Made by a program: the position numbers and the translations under genes. A stretch of DNA of 64,000 nucleotides from Hoplostethus atlanticus (Eukaryota; Chordata; Actinopteri; Trachichthyiformes; Trachichthyidae): assembly GCA_034670405.1 (NCBI GenBank), contig JAXDDX010000003.1, positions 4,226,501-4,290,500 of the forward strand. The letters run 5' to 3'. Positions 13,816-26,400 of this stretch are shown piece after piece (within the stretch, counting starts at the first letter, position 1; every line of letters begins with the position of its first letter). The notes beneath the pieces are model-generated. The model had not been told where the DNA came from. It did no database searches and saw only the letters and a program-made list of their open reading frames with translations.

Positions 13816-15379
13816 CACAAAACAGGAAAACAAGGGAACAGCGACATTAAGACGTGAGGGAAATAAGAGCAATAGAGCATAGAGTTTTAAGACGAGTTGT
13901 AAAGATTTCTACTGTATTTGGTTGATCTGAGCTGGCCTCGGTGCAGCCACGGCGTAACGATACCACGTATGTGCAGGTACGAGTTTGTTTCTATGTGTTT
14001 AAAGAGGCATGTTTGTGTGGATGTGATTGCGTGTGAGAGGAGGAGTGAGGGAGGATTACATAAACTAAACACCCCGCTGCCCGATCGCAGGAAATGGGTG
14101 TAAAGGAATGACTCAGCTGGCGTTGACCTCCAGCCCCTCCCCCCCCCCCCGGCCACTTTAGGGCCGCTTTAATTAGAACGGCAAACCCGTTTGTTTTTCT
14201 TTGTCTCAACACTCAACGGCCTGCCCCTCTCTCCACCTCGCTCCCTCCGTCTTAAAACGAACGCATCCCGAGGTCGCCGATGACTCATAGCTTTCTCCTC
14301 CACCCATGCACTCTCTCTCTCCCTCTCTCTCTCTGTATAACACAACCCAATCCAACCTGGCGTCCACCCTGCTGTCGGTGCAGGGATCTGAAAGCAGCTG
14401 TCGCGCAGATGTACGCCCCCTTATCGTACCTGGTCAGGTGTGCAGAAGATACACAGAAAAAGCGTCTGACGGTGCCGTACTGAAACGTTTACACTCACCA
14501 AGGTCTTTTGCTCAAGGCCGACACACACACACACACACACACACCGTGCACATACATGTACACAAACACTCACATTGCTGCTTCAAAGGATGGCGTGTCA
14601 TAAACAGAGGGACTGGGAAGGAGGAATGTGTTGTTCATTGGGGAATTCGGAGCCAGTGGGGAGAGGAAGGAGGGGCGGGGGCATGCTGACCTAATGTCCC
14701 TCTGTGGAGCCAATGGAGGAACAGGCTGCACCGCCTTTCTGTCTGCTGTCATAACCGTTGCACGCCCATCAATATAGCTGAAAGCCCCACTGACAGGGGG
14801 AGGCTGCAGATCACGGCTGACTAATCTAAAACAGACCGTATACGGAGCTACCCTCGCGAAACCCAATCCAACACCCCTATACACACACACACACACACAC
14901 ACCCCTTCATCCTATAAGAAGAGTCAGGTTACTGTGCGATACAGATGTGTGTGTGTGTGTGTTTGTGTGTGTGTGTTAGCAGAGCAGGACGATGATATTT
15001 CTCGCTGTCCGCCGTGTCAGATTGACGGCAGCGTGTGATTTGTGGTTTTAGTCACACCTCTCTCAATGCCCCGGCCTCGCTGTGTGTCTAAGTGGACAAA
15101 CGAGGCAGGAGGATGAGTAATGGAGTGTGATTGAACTCAAGTTTACTCCCACTGGTGAGGGTCACAGCCTTGGTTCAGCTGGCGGACCGCCACGCCCTCC
15201 GAGAGGGTTGTGGGGAATTATGTGACCCTCAAATCCCCCCTATGGCACATTGGCCATTTGGGCTTGTGAGATTAAATTGCTATTTGGGTTCTGGATCTTA
15301 TGTGAACCCTCCTGACCCTGGAGTCGCCTCCTCCTTTCTTTATTATCCAGGGAGATGGTGGCTTGTGTGTCCAGGAACA

Positions 15380-15382
<3 letters not shown>

Positions 15383-15456
<74 letters not shown>

Positions 15457-15466
15457 GAGAGACTCT
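15383..15466. repeat. (GA)n microsatellite
   Basis: About 80 bp of GA repeats with a few interruptions. Long Arg/Glu or Ser/Leu frames across it are repeat translation, not genes. Confidence 0.9.
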
Positions 15467-16527
15467 GGAGAAGGAAGGAAATGGAGGGGCGGTACCGTGA
15501 GAAGGAGCCAGTCCAGAGATGTAATTGGTACCTTTCCTTTTTTAGACAACATTTCTTACTTACTGAGTACCAGCAAATGAGTCAAGGGCACAGCGTGCTT
15601 TACAGCGACGCTCATACACTCTCACAGCGTTCATCATACTTTCCCTTTGTAGTTTTCACTTTGAAGGGGGTTTGAGTTTCTCTCCTGCCTTTGATCCCCG
15701 ATGTCGGCTACTGGTCATGCGCAACCACCACAAGCTGGACAGGAACTAGAAGAGTCCGACTTGCTAGTATTTCATTCTTCCAAGTTCATTTGATTTTTTT
15801 ATTTCCTATAAATTGTTGCTGAATTGTTTTAAACCCCTTATAAGGATATGTGGGTGGTCCTTTGCCCCCCTTTCTCTCGTTCACTGCACCTACATCTGTT
15901 TCTTCCCCTATCATGCATTGTTTAGTTTAGATGATAACTCAAAAAGACCGAGGGGTTTCTTCAAAGACAGTTTGGGAGGGGTTTTAAAAAAAAAGAGACG
16001 AGAGAGGAAGAGAGAGAAAAGAAAAGATCGAGCAAGAGATATGGTCGGCTGACTCGAACGCCGATAACCATCTCTGCTTGAACTGCAGGTGTGAGGCGAG
16101 AGGGACGGCTGCAGGGAGACAGGTGAAGAGGGGGAAACCTGTCACTTCTGCTTACCTGATAACATCCAGAGAGCTGTAAACACTCCAGAGGATCTCACAC
16201 GGAAATCTGACATCTTTATTTACGCGGACTAGTATCGCACCTCATATTTGTGTGTGTAATTGTGTGTGTGCGCGTCTGTAATAGGGGGGTAACAGCATTT
16301 CAACAACATCATTTTCCAGCATGTGCAATAAATACCCATTTGGTGTGTGTACGTGTTGTTAAAGTTATTATTATGGGATGTTAAAGTAACCTGAGTACAT
16401 TAAAATGAAGCAACTATAAACTAAGACCATAACCAAGTCCAAAATCCTTAAAGAGAAATGAAAATAAAAAACCCTGATGAAGAATTAAAACTCAAACTAA
16501 TATCTGTGGTTGCCAAACTAACTGAAA

Positions 16528-16706
16528 AAAAAATAAAATAAAATAAAATAAAATAAAATAAAATAAAATAGAAAATAAAATAAAATAGAAAATAAATAAA
16601 ATAAACAATAAAATAAAATAAAATAAAATAAATAAAATACAATAAAATAAAATAAAATAAAATAAAATAAAATAAAATAAAATAAAATAAAATAAAATAA
16701 AATAAA
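16528..16706. repeat. (AAAAT)n pentanucleotide array
   Basis: About 180 bp of AAAAT units with a few GAAAAT and AAAT variants. It is the longest simple array in the ppp5c-tgfb1 spacer. The reverse strand opens a frame rich in Phe, Leu and Tyr that is only repeat translation. Confidence 0.92.
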
Positions 16707-16882
16707 AAAATATATATTTTGGGCATATTTGAAAAATGAGAATGGAACTCTAGAGAATTTCTTGAACCCACCCCTAATATCAATCAATTGATATATTCTA
16801 TTAATATCCTTTTAATTCCCCAACAACTTATACTTTACTACTATAACTGGTGCATGTGTGTGTGTGGGGAGATGTTTGTATG

Positions 16883-16920
<38 letters not shown>

Positions 16921-19215
16921 TGTAGGTTTGTTGTAGTGTACAGCAGCACCTGGAGCAACAATGGCTTTGAGCAGCTGTGTGTTTGTGAAGCAGAGCTGAG
17001 CAGCAGCAGGACACCAGGGTGTGTTATTAAGATCACAGTCAGCTCCGTCTAATCCCACAGGAATTACACCCGGCCACTTTACTGCTCCACTTTTAATGAG
17101 CAGTTGTGGCAAAAGATCAGTGGACGTATAATTGCAAATGTCATAGATCTTCTAATAAGTCAGAATGCGAACGTTATTTCAAGACGAGTGGCACGGTGAC
17201 CCAACTTACTGATGATGACTTTTCATTGTCCTCTTGTAAAAGTGCAACAAAGAGAAAATGTGTTGGGCAGCGTGACTTGAAGCGGAGCCGCCTTGAAAGT
17301 TTTATTTTTTAACGGATAAAACAAGAGTGACCCAGCACATGGAGGCAATTAAAGGGCCAATTATGTCAAAATTGAATGACTTATCCACTCTGATGAAATG
17401 CAACAACAGGACAATCTTCTGGTTAGTCATGCAATCGTATAAACCTGGCACGTGGATTGTGTTAGTGGTAAAACAACACCTGCTTGACCTCGAACTGCAA
17501 CGGGCATCAGCCTTTCTCTTGCGTAACATTCATATTACAGTGTGAGCGTACATCTTAGTCCCTCTGTGATTCTCTCACGAAGAAAGAGGAGCCGCATCGG
17601 AGGACAAAGCCTCTGTGGATGGAGCGTGTTATGGGACGGGCTTCGCTCCGTGGCAGGAGGTGTCAGCGGTTTTGCTTCAGTCCCATAAAGAGCCCGAGGG
17701 CCCGAGAGGAAGCAGCTGCTGAGAAATGAACACTGGCTAAGAAGGACGAGCCTTTTTAAGTCTGACTTCCCTCTGGGACCTTCCCATTAACACCGTGATA
17801 GATTTATGGGGCCCTTGACATTCATACCCCTTTGTTTGGTCATTACAGGGAAAGTAAAACAGGTGGAAGTACTGGCAGAGTGAGAAATGCTTTTTAATGA
17901 TTGTGTCTCCTCCAACAGAACTTGTGTTTGGTTTTGATAATGATTCTGTTTTCTGCACCTCTAACATCCCTGTTACACCGGCCCTGCCAAGATAACACAG
18001 CACATATTGTACCTTGGCATCATTAAAAATCAAGAGCTGGCAGCAGATCTGACTGAACGGTGCGGAGAGGTGAGGGAAGGGGGAATTCAGTCGTGTTGAT
18101 CATGTTTCATGTTATTTTGTTTACCTCCCTCCAGAGAACACGTTCCATGCGAGCCCCGTCTACGTTTGGCTCAGGAGAGGAAAATTCCTGTGCTTTCCAA
18201 AAAAGCCCTGGGTAACATGACCACCCTTGGAACAAGATAGCACACATCACTGTCACCTTGTTAGCAGCCCCAGCCTCCCACAACCCCCCCCCCCCCACCG
18301 CTGCTCTAGCTTATGTAAGGCATTTGACGTTGATCTGCTTGAGCCACGGCTGTGTGTCAGTGGGTTCAGTGTTTGCATGTGCATGTGTACAATATGTGTG
18401 TTTAATTTTCCATGTAGTCACTGCCCTTAAGTCTGGGACGTACCAACGGGTCTGGACCTGCTCTCCTCATTCCCAATGCAGCCTCGTGGGCTGCCAGTAA
18501 TCCCTTGAGTACTGAGATGGAGGGGTGTGGCTGGAGGGGGGTGGGGGCGGTGTAGAGATAGTAAAAACAAGTGCATCCCAACAGGTAGAGGCAGTGCCAG
18601 GAATGGGGCTGTGTGTCCGGGAACTCTGGTGTGTTGGCTCACCCGCCTGTGAAGCCCAGCTAGGCCCGCCGCTCCTCTTCAGTCAGTCCAGAGTCAACAG
18701 GTATCCTGGTGTTTGCCCAGCTAGGACACACACCTGGCACACACCGTGCTTTTCCACCGGTAGACTGTTCACCATCACCGACACCACAACCTGGTCTCGC
18801 AAAATGGTGTGAAATGAGCACCATATAAAACGCAGATCTGTTTTACCACCGTGAAAGTATCACATGGAGACACAGCTGGAAACAGGAATTCCCAACTTGT
18901 TTTCTATTGTGAAGTTTTCATTTTCAGTAAAGGTTTTTCTTAATGACATGATCCAAACCTCACCCTGCTGCTAACCGACAAGCTAACTCACTCGACGAAC
19001 ATGTGAAACCACCTCATGCTCATTTCTCCAAATGTTTGAGACTGTGTTGAATTCCACTTGACTTAATAAATATACACACACACACTCAAGCATGCAGCAA
19101 CACGTTGACATACATAAACACACACACACACACACACACACAGTAAGTGGAAAACATGTTGCTGCATTTTACTCACAATAAACCTTCACATTAACATGAT
19201 AATTTAACAACATTT

Positions 19216-20344
19216 TTTATTTCAAGTTCTTAAGATATTTACAAAGAAAGGATTTCAAAAAATAAGTGCAATATAAAAACATGGTAAACTGAAGAAATGT
19301 GTTGTCTTATTGCTAAAATAATCATAGAAGCTGAATTAACTCTTTCAACATAACTGAATTGTGCAAACAGCATCACACTACAGACAAAAGTGAAAGTGAA
19401 ATCTTGCCCTTAAATAAAAGGCAATAAATTGTCCCTAATTTCCAATGGCAATAAAAAACAGCAAATGTGTGCCTAGAGTCTGAATGGTGCTCCGCTAAAA
19501 CCAACACCACAACCACATCCCCTAACCCTAGCCCTCTAAAGACAACAAGCTGGCTGGAAAAGCGGGGGGGGGGGGAAACATGGTGTCACCACTCTCACAA
19601 CCGCTGATATTACTCATGGCTTTGACAGCATGGGAGGCTCCCCACGGACAAGCTGACAGTCAAACATGAACACATTGACAGAAGAGCATTGTAAAATGAT
19701 GTGCGGGGAAAAAAAAAAAAAAAAAAGTGAAAATGATGGACGGTTCAGGTGAAGCTCAGCTGGCCGGTAACACCAGCCTCTCAGTCAGTGGGAGTTTCCC
19801 CAGGTCACAGACTCTCCCCGGGGGGGGGCTGTGTGGCTGGTCTTTATGGTGGAGCTCCCTCCAGAAACACCTGGTCCACCAGGAAAACCCCACCACTTCC
19901 CAGAAGCCGGGATTCAGCGCCTTTGAGCGTGACCTCTTTAGGAAGATGAGGTGGCAAGCAAAAAAATGTCCCGGACAACTGTGTGTAAAATAGAAGTGTT
20001 CCTTCCATCGAAGTCAGTTCAAGTCCTCCTGTCCTTTGGCGTCTTTTATCCACCTTCAGAAACCATTTACTTTCTCCATGCCTAACCCACACACTATTAC
20101 ACCAGCACTTCTTTACAGATCTGCCCATCTAACAAATAAATAAATCAATTCATTTCATGACAGATATTTCTTGGCTATGACTAGAATAAAGTATATATAC
20201 ACACAGGAAATATTATCTATATATCTATAACAGAGAAGTCCATGTTCTGGTGGGCTTCAGACAAGGCTTGCAGCAGGAAGGGATGTCAGGGCTGGACAAT
20301 GAAGATACTGAAGTTGTTTTGGTTCCCCTTTTCCGCTCCTACAG

Positions 20345-20388
<44 letters not shown>

Positions 20389-20507
20389 GACATGCTCCCC
20401 TCTGTGGTCTCAAACATGGCTTCTTCCATGTCTGTATATGTCCATAATATGTTTGAGGGGAGGGGACAGGATCCCACAGAGCCAGAGCAGTACGCCGCAT
20501 TTCATTT
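19216..20507 (-). other. tgfb1: Probable 3' untranslated region of tgfb1
   Basis: About 1.3 kb lies between the tgfb1 stop codon and a minus-strand AATAAA at 19216-19221. A CT microsatellite sits at 20349-20381. The extent is inferred from the signal only. Confidence 0.5.
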
Positions 20508-23337
20508 TTAGCTACACTTGCAGGACTTCACGATCATGTTGGACAACTGCTCCACCTGAGAAGTGAAAAGCAACAACAACAACGACACGATCAAATCACC
20601 CCGCCAATCTCACTTTCTTTAAAATGTTGTGCGAACACCTCAGGATGAATGTTACTCTGCGGCGGCGTAGCTACCTTGTGTTGCCTGCCCACATAGTAGA
20701 TGATTGGCAGTGGGTCCAGGGCCTGGGGAACACAGCAGGGCTGGGCAGAGGCTCCTGGGTTGTGGTGCTTGTACAGGGCCAAGATCTGCAAATGATTATA
20801 TTTGGGGGGGGAGGGAGAGAAATACGGAGAGCTCAGCTTAGAATTTCATCACCAACATGACTTCTGCCAACGCAATTGTAACAGACAAGGGCTAAATCAC
20901 AGAGGACTAACATGTCTGTTGTCTACAGGAGAGAGTGAGGAGGGGGATCCAGGACGTCGGTCTTGTTGACTCACACCCTGCTGTGACAGTGCTACCTAGC
21001 AGGGTTAGACCGATACCGCTTTGCCGATACTAAAGATAGTTCCTCCCTGACCACAGATCCTGCAATGAAATGTTATTTTCTTTGTACATTTTATTGAATT
21101 CATCAGTTATGTCTTTTGTATATTAACTCTTCATATAAAGGCCGACTGTATCCCAGAGTTTCCACTACCATTGAATAAGTGCAGTGAAGAGTTTAGTGTC
21201 CCGTGATGGTCTAACTGAATGGTGGCACAAAATATTGGCTATTGGCAGCGTCAGTCTAAAAACACTGGTATCAGTATCTGCCTTCAAACCCTCATATTGG
21301 TCGAGCCCTACTACCCAGGCCTGCCTCTCAACCACCGGAGAGGTCGCTGGCTGGTACGATGTGCACTGGGTCAAAACAGCCCTTTTGTAAACAGAGCAGG
21401 AGAAGAGCAAATTGTGACGAAGCCTCTAGCCCCGCTGCTGTCTAAGCCGGCCAAACCACCACTTCTCACTCAGCCGTGTAATAAGATGTGGATTGTACAC
21501 CACAGAGAGGTGTTGCACTGTACCTGAGAGTACTTGTTTTCAGCGCTCCAGATGTAGGTGCAGGACCCCATGCAGTAGTTAGCGTGGTAACCCTTCGGTT
21601 TGTGTATCCACTTCCAGCCCAGATCTTTCCTGAAGTCGATGTACAACTTCCGCACGCAGCAGGTCTCTGTGCGGCTGCATCAAAGACAAGAGGAAAACCT
21701 CCTTCAAGTGGATGTCATAAATCTTTCGGAGCGCAGAACATGTTACAGCAAGTACATTTTTAAGACCAGTGACCACAATGGAAGTAAGTCATTGACTTTA
21801 TGTGTTATACTTTGAGATGCATGTAGGTTTTCAGTATGGGCTTTTATGTAAAATTACACCAAAAATCAGCCTGAAGAGGAGCTGCAGGAGAGAAGAACAT
21901 TGCATCCCCCCTATTTGAGACGACAGGCACTTTCTCAGTTTGTGTTCTTGTTCATTCTTGTGTCCTCTATGATGCATTTTACGTAACATCTAATGTCCAA
22001 AGCCGCATTATGTTATATAAAAAGAGGACGGATAAAGACCCCAGAAGTTTACTTGCCAACCGAGGATGCATCGACTGATGACTTGACCAACGAGAACAAA
22101 TGGGAAGTTGCAAGACGCATCATGTTCAACTAATGCTATAATGTATAGATTATAATTGATGGTGCACGGCGTCAAGCAGACCCAACTATAAAGCTGCTTC
22201 TCCACGTTTGTTCTCTCCAAGACAACTTGGGAAGAGCTTTTCTCCACGAGGACACAAGTTTCAACTTAGCATTCTTCGATGTGATATTACAGTAAGCCCT
22301 GGTGTTAGGTGTGGCTGCTTCTCCACTCACAGGAAGTGACACAGGAATAAACTGTGGTAAACTTAAGAGTGAAGTACAAACTGCCTCCTAAACGGCAGCA
22401 AGCGAGCGCTCTGCCTAGAGAGAGCTGGAACCACCAACGTTAGATCTTTAGATCTCATCTCTTTCGTATCCTTTGGTATAAAGCTTCACAGACCGGCTGG
22501 GTTGGTAAACATGAGCATACTGTGTGTAGTTTACTGCCATCACATTACATGACTTCTGGGGATTGAGGCACCCATTTTTCAAAACGTTACCTTTCATTGC
22601 CACGTGGAGCTCAAACATGCAGTTTTGACAATTGTCCACAAAATGAAACAAAATGAAACCGATCCAAATGCTGTGAGATATTTTGGAGGTCTTACTCTGT
22701 GCAGGCTTCCTCTGTTGCCGTGGAGCGTTTCTTGCGCGAGGTGAGCTGGCTGCTGTTGTTCTGAGGGATGGACATGGCCAGGATGCAGGGTTTCTGCATC
22801 TTCTGAGCCAGGATCGCCGTGTCTCCCCTTATAGTCTCCATCCCAGAGATGGTAAAACTGAAGGAACTGTCCATGGTTGACTTGCCACATTCACAGAACA
22901 GCTTGAGTAGGAAACCCTGCTCTTCCTCTGGTTAACACAGAGACACACACACACACACTCACAACAGTGAGCTATCTAAAACTGGCTTCGTATCGGTGTG
23001 AGGAAACATTGTTCAACTGGACTAAATAGATGAACAGCGGTCATATAGTATTACTAGATAACGCTAAAAATATATAAAAAGTATTATATCATATACAATT
23101 CTACTTCACATGACTCGACTGTATAGCTGTGTTTGTAATTGTGATTTAGTTACTTCAAAATAAAAGTTTCATCTGGTATTTCCATTATTTTGTCCACCCC
23201 CTGTATATACAATAGTGTAATACTATCAAGACACTATATTATACTACAACACGATGTATATACTATACTACACTACACTATACTATACTGCAAATAATGT
23301 ATAGATAGATAGATAGATGGATGGATAGATAGACAGA

Positions 23338-23373
<36 letters not shown>

Positions 23374-23431
23374 TAGATAGATGGATGGATGGATGGATGG
23401 ATGGATGGATGGATGGATGGATGGATGGATG

Positions 23432-23462
<31 letters not shown>

Positions 23463-26400
23463 GGATGGATGGATGGATGGATGGATGGATGGATGGATCT
23501 TCAGTTAGATGATCACAGTAACCACAGTCATTGTTGTATAACTCACCGGTCCCTTTCAGCCAGGTCTGCAGGGTCTCGGTGACATCGAAGGACAGCCACC
23601 TGTCTTTCCACTGGTTGGAGATGAATCGGGAGGCGAGGTATCGGGCCGAGGTCCCCAGGCCCTCGTACAGCTCCACCCGCTGCTCTGCCACGATGGCGGG
23701 GTTCTTGATGAGCATCCGCAGCTCAGCACTGGTCAGCAGGTGGTAGTTCCCCACGCGCTCCCGCATCTCGGTGATGTTGAACAGCATCGGGTGGCTCTGC
23801 TTGGTGCTGTTGCTACCTGCATAACGGGAATTTAGGTCATTTAGTGGGAGGTTTTCTACGTTTTCAGAGCAAAGTTCAATTCAAAAAAGGGGAAGAAATG
23901 AAACTATTGAAGGAGGATCTAGCCAGATAATAGCTGAAGGTGATGTGCACATGAAGAGAAAAATGATATTTGATATCTTGCTTTTCAGTTCAGTTGTCTC
24001 AATATGATACAATCCTTCAATCTCCAAGACTCACTTTGCCCCCTCCCATTGGAATGAATGTAGAGCAGTATGTCGTGGAATTTCTTCTTGATTCAGATAA
24101 TGCTGCTAAACCTCCAATGAAACTACCAGTTTCAGAGTTGGATGTGATGACGCAAAGTTTATTTCAGTGAGCGCTCTCAGAGAAGCGGGATCAACAAGTT
24201 ACAATTACTGGCATTACTGCCCCAGTTCTGAGGACGGTTCCTCTTTCTGGATATGATATACTCCTAGGGTAGTAACGCTACGCCTCGTGGGTGTTATTCA
24301 TTCCTATTGGTTCATACAAACATAACAGTGGCAGATAAACATTTTCATATGATGAACATAACCAAACATAACCGTCAGCTGGACTAAACTGTGGCTCGGC
24401 CTGTCATGACCAGGGGTAATTTTTTCATCTGCCCTTGTGTGGTCACGTTTTAGTCAGTTACATATACAAGCATACGAGATATATGAAGTGAAAATGTTAA
24501 CGCTCCTCGTCTCCTCCCTCACTGCCTCCTGCCTCGTCCCCTACCAGAAATAAATGGCCTCGTGTCAATCCTTTAGTTTTTATTAACCTTTTATTAATTG
24601 TTATTTGTAATTGTAATTATTTCCACGATTAAATGCATTTGTAAAGTCAGAATCTGAAAGGTGCTGACGTGACCAATGTCTGCCTGTATGTGGTTATGTT
24701 GCTATGTTAGCTGTAGATATGTATCTGCACTAATGCCCCCAAGACAAATTCCTGTACAGTCTTTGCCAATGGACGTGTCATCCATAACGCTGAGACACAG
24801 GTGTCAATGTCTCTTCCTGTCTTGCTTCTGTCTGCTCTTCTCCTTCTGCTCCCTTTTCTCCTCCAGCTTACCTCCTGAATGGAGATGAGTGGTAGTGAGG
24901 GAGGAGAACAGGAGACGCAGTCAAACGTTTTGGGGTGGTACTCCTCTAAAACGGCATCAGACAAATCCATTTTGAGGTTGTGGAGGGGTGGGGGAGGTAG
25001 TGCTCTCTACTCGCCTTTAGTATGTTTTACTTATTTAAGCAGTTGGAAAGAAGAGAGGGAGACACAGTGAAAAGCAGGAGGACATGTGGCTCGAGAGGTG
25101 GCGGATTTACCCAGTTTACTATCTCTAGGCACAAGAAAGGAGGATTTGTGGAGAATTAGTGGAGTCAAGCTGCAAAGAATCTCCTTAAACACAGATGGAA
25201 GTTCAATGTGCTTAAAAGCTACAATATATAAAAGTGTTTTCCTGAGTGAACAAAATATAACTATATCATTTATTATGAATTTACTGTTTTGTATTGTACA
25301 GAATAGTTGTACTATACTAATACTAACTACTAACTAGTACAAATACCTACTTACCTGAGGTATCATAGCATGCTCAAGTTGTGAAATGTACTTTGGGTAG
25401 TAGCCAGCTAGTATGTTACATTTGTACCTTTCTACACACTGTGTTGCATGTACATCATATATCAGAGAAATGTCCATTATTATTGTGCACTTACAATATT
25501 TTCCATTAATGAATAGGCAGGTTAATACTTTTGAATAAGACCATTGTAGTGTTGCCCAACTGCTGGTCCTGCAGCCAAACAGACTTTCCAACTGTTGTAA
25601 AGTTGAGTGTTTTTTGTCTCTTTTAGCGCCCATATTTGCAACATTTATTCCTGAGGTTGGCCATGAGGCGAGAGGAGGAACATTCTCCCTGCAGAGACTG
25701 ATAAAGACCAGAGCCAAGCCACTGATGGTTTAAATACTATATATTTACCAGCGTTGCATTACAAAGGATTAAGTGAGACAGAGACGAGTGGAGATAAGGG
25801 CAGATAAGAGTGAAACATGTAGAAAGAGAGAGTGAGAGGCGGGGTGAGGATGGTGACTGGTGGGGTGTAACAAGAGAAAGAAAGAAAAAACACAGCGAAA
25901 TGAAGAATGCACTCGTATGAATTTAAGACACAGGCATGTGAATAGTGTTAGGAGTATGGGAGGGAGGTGGGGGGGGCAGGGAAACTGGAGATGTGTATGT
26001 GTATCAGTGGAGCCTGGGGTCTGGCCCAGGCCCAAACCTCCTACTCTGCCCCAGCCTGCCAGAGCCCAGACTCTCTGCTCTCAGCTCCAGTAATTACTCT
26101 CTGACAGCAGCCTTCGACTGCAGGGCCAGAAGCACTCGTACCTGGTCGGCCCAGGCCGTACCAGGGACCTCCACATCCACATCCCATCCACAAGTCGTGT
26201 TTCACTCCTAATACCAAACTGAAACTGAAAAGAGCTGGGGCGGAGTGTAAAGGGAAATGAGATGACATTTTACCGGACCCACCCAGAGCAGACTGAAATG
26301 TTTGGTTGAGAGTATATGAATGGAAATATAGCGTGTCGAAGTGGCGCGTATGGATAGCAGTGTGCCTGGCAGCGATGTACAGAGCAACACCGAGCACGGA

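Larger units (their letters stand above)
8065..19195. other. Gene-free spacer between ppp5c (5' side) and tgfb1 (3' side)
   Basis: No exon with family similarity was recognised on either strand. The stretch holds a poly-C run near 8630, several CA/GT and GA/CT microsatellites, a pyrimidine-rich block at about 11500-11680, a GC- and CpG-rich block at about 12120-12460, a LINE-like tail near 13750, a pentanucleotide array at 16528-16706 and a poly-A run near 19710 just inside the tgfb1 side. The first 1 kb should contain the ppp5c promoter, but no TATA box is evident. Open frames here are short and contain simple repeats. Confidence 0.6.

Noticed and set aside
15131-15580. 149-residue frame with a long Arg/Glu tract
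   Set aside because: It is driven by a GA microsatellite and has no splice or homology support.
16448-16787. Phe/Leu/Tyr-rich frames on the minus strand
   Set aside because: They are pure translation of the AAAAT array.
23299-23498. Could the tetranucleotide array be a CRISPR-like array?
   Set aside because: The units are 4 bp with no spacers, in a vertebrate intron; it is a simple microsatellite.
23970-24170. 66-residue plus-strand frame in the tgfb1 intron
   Set aside because: No recognisable domain, no splice context, and ordinary length for chance.
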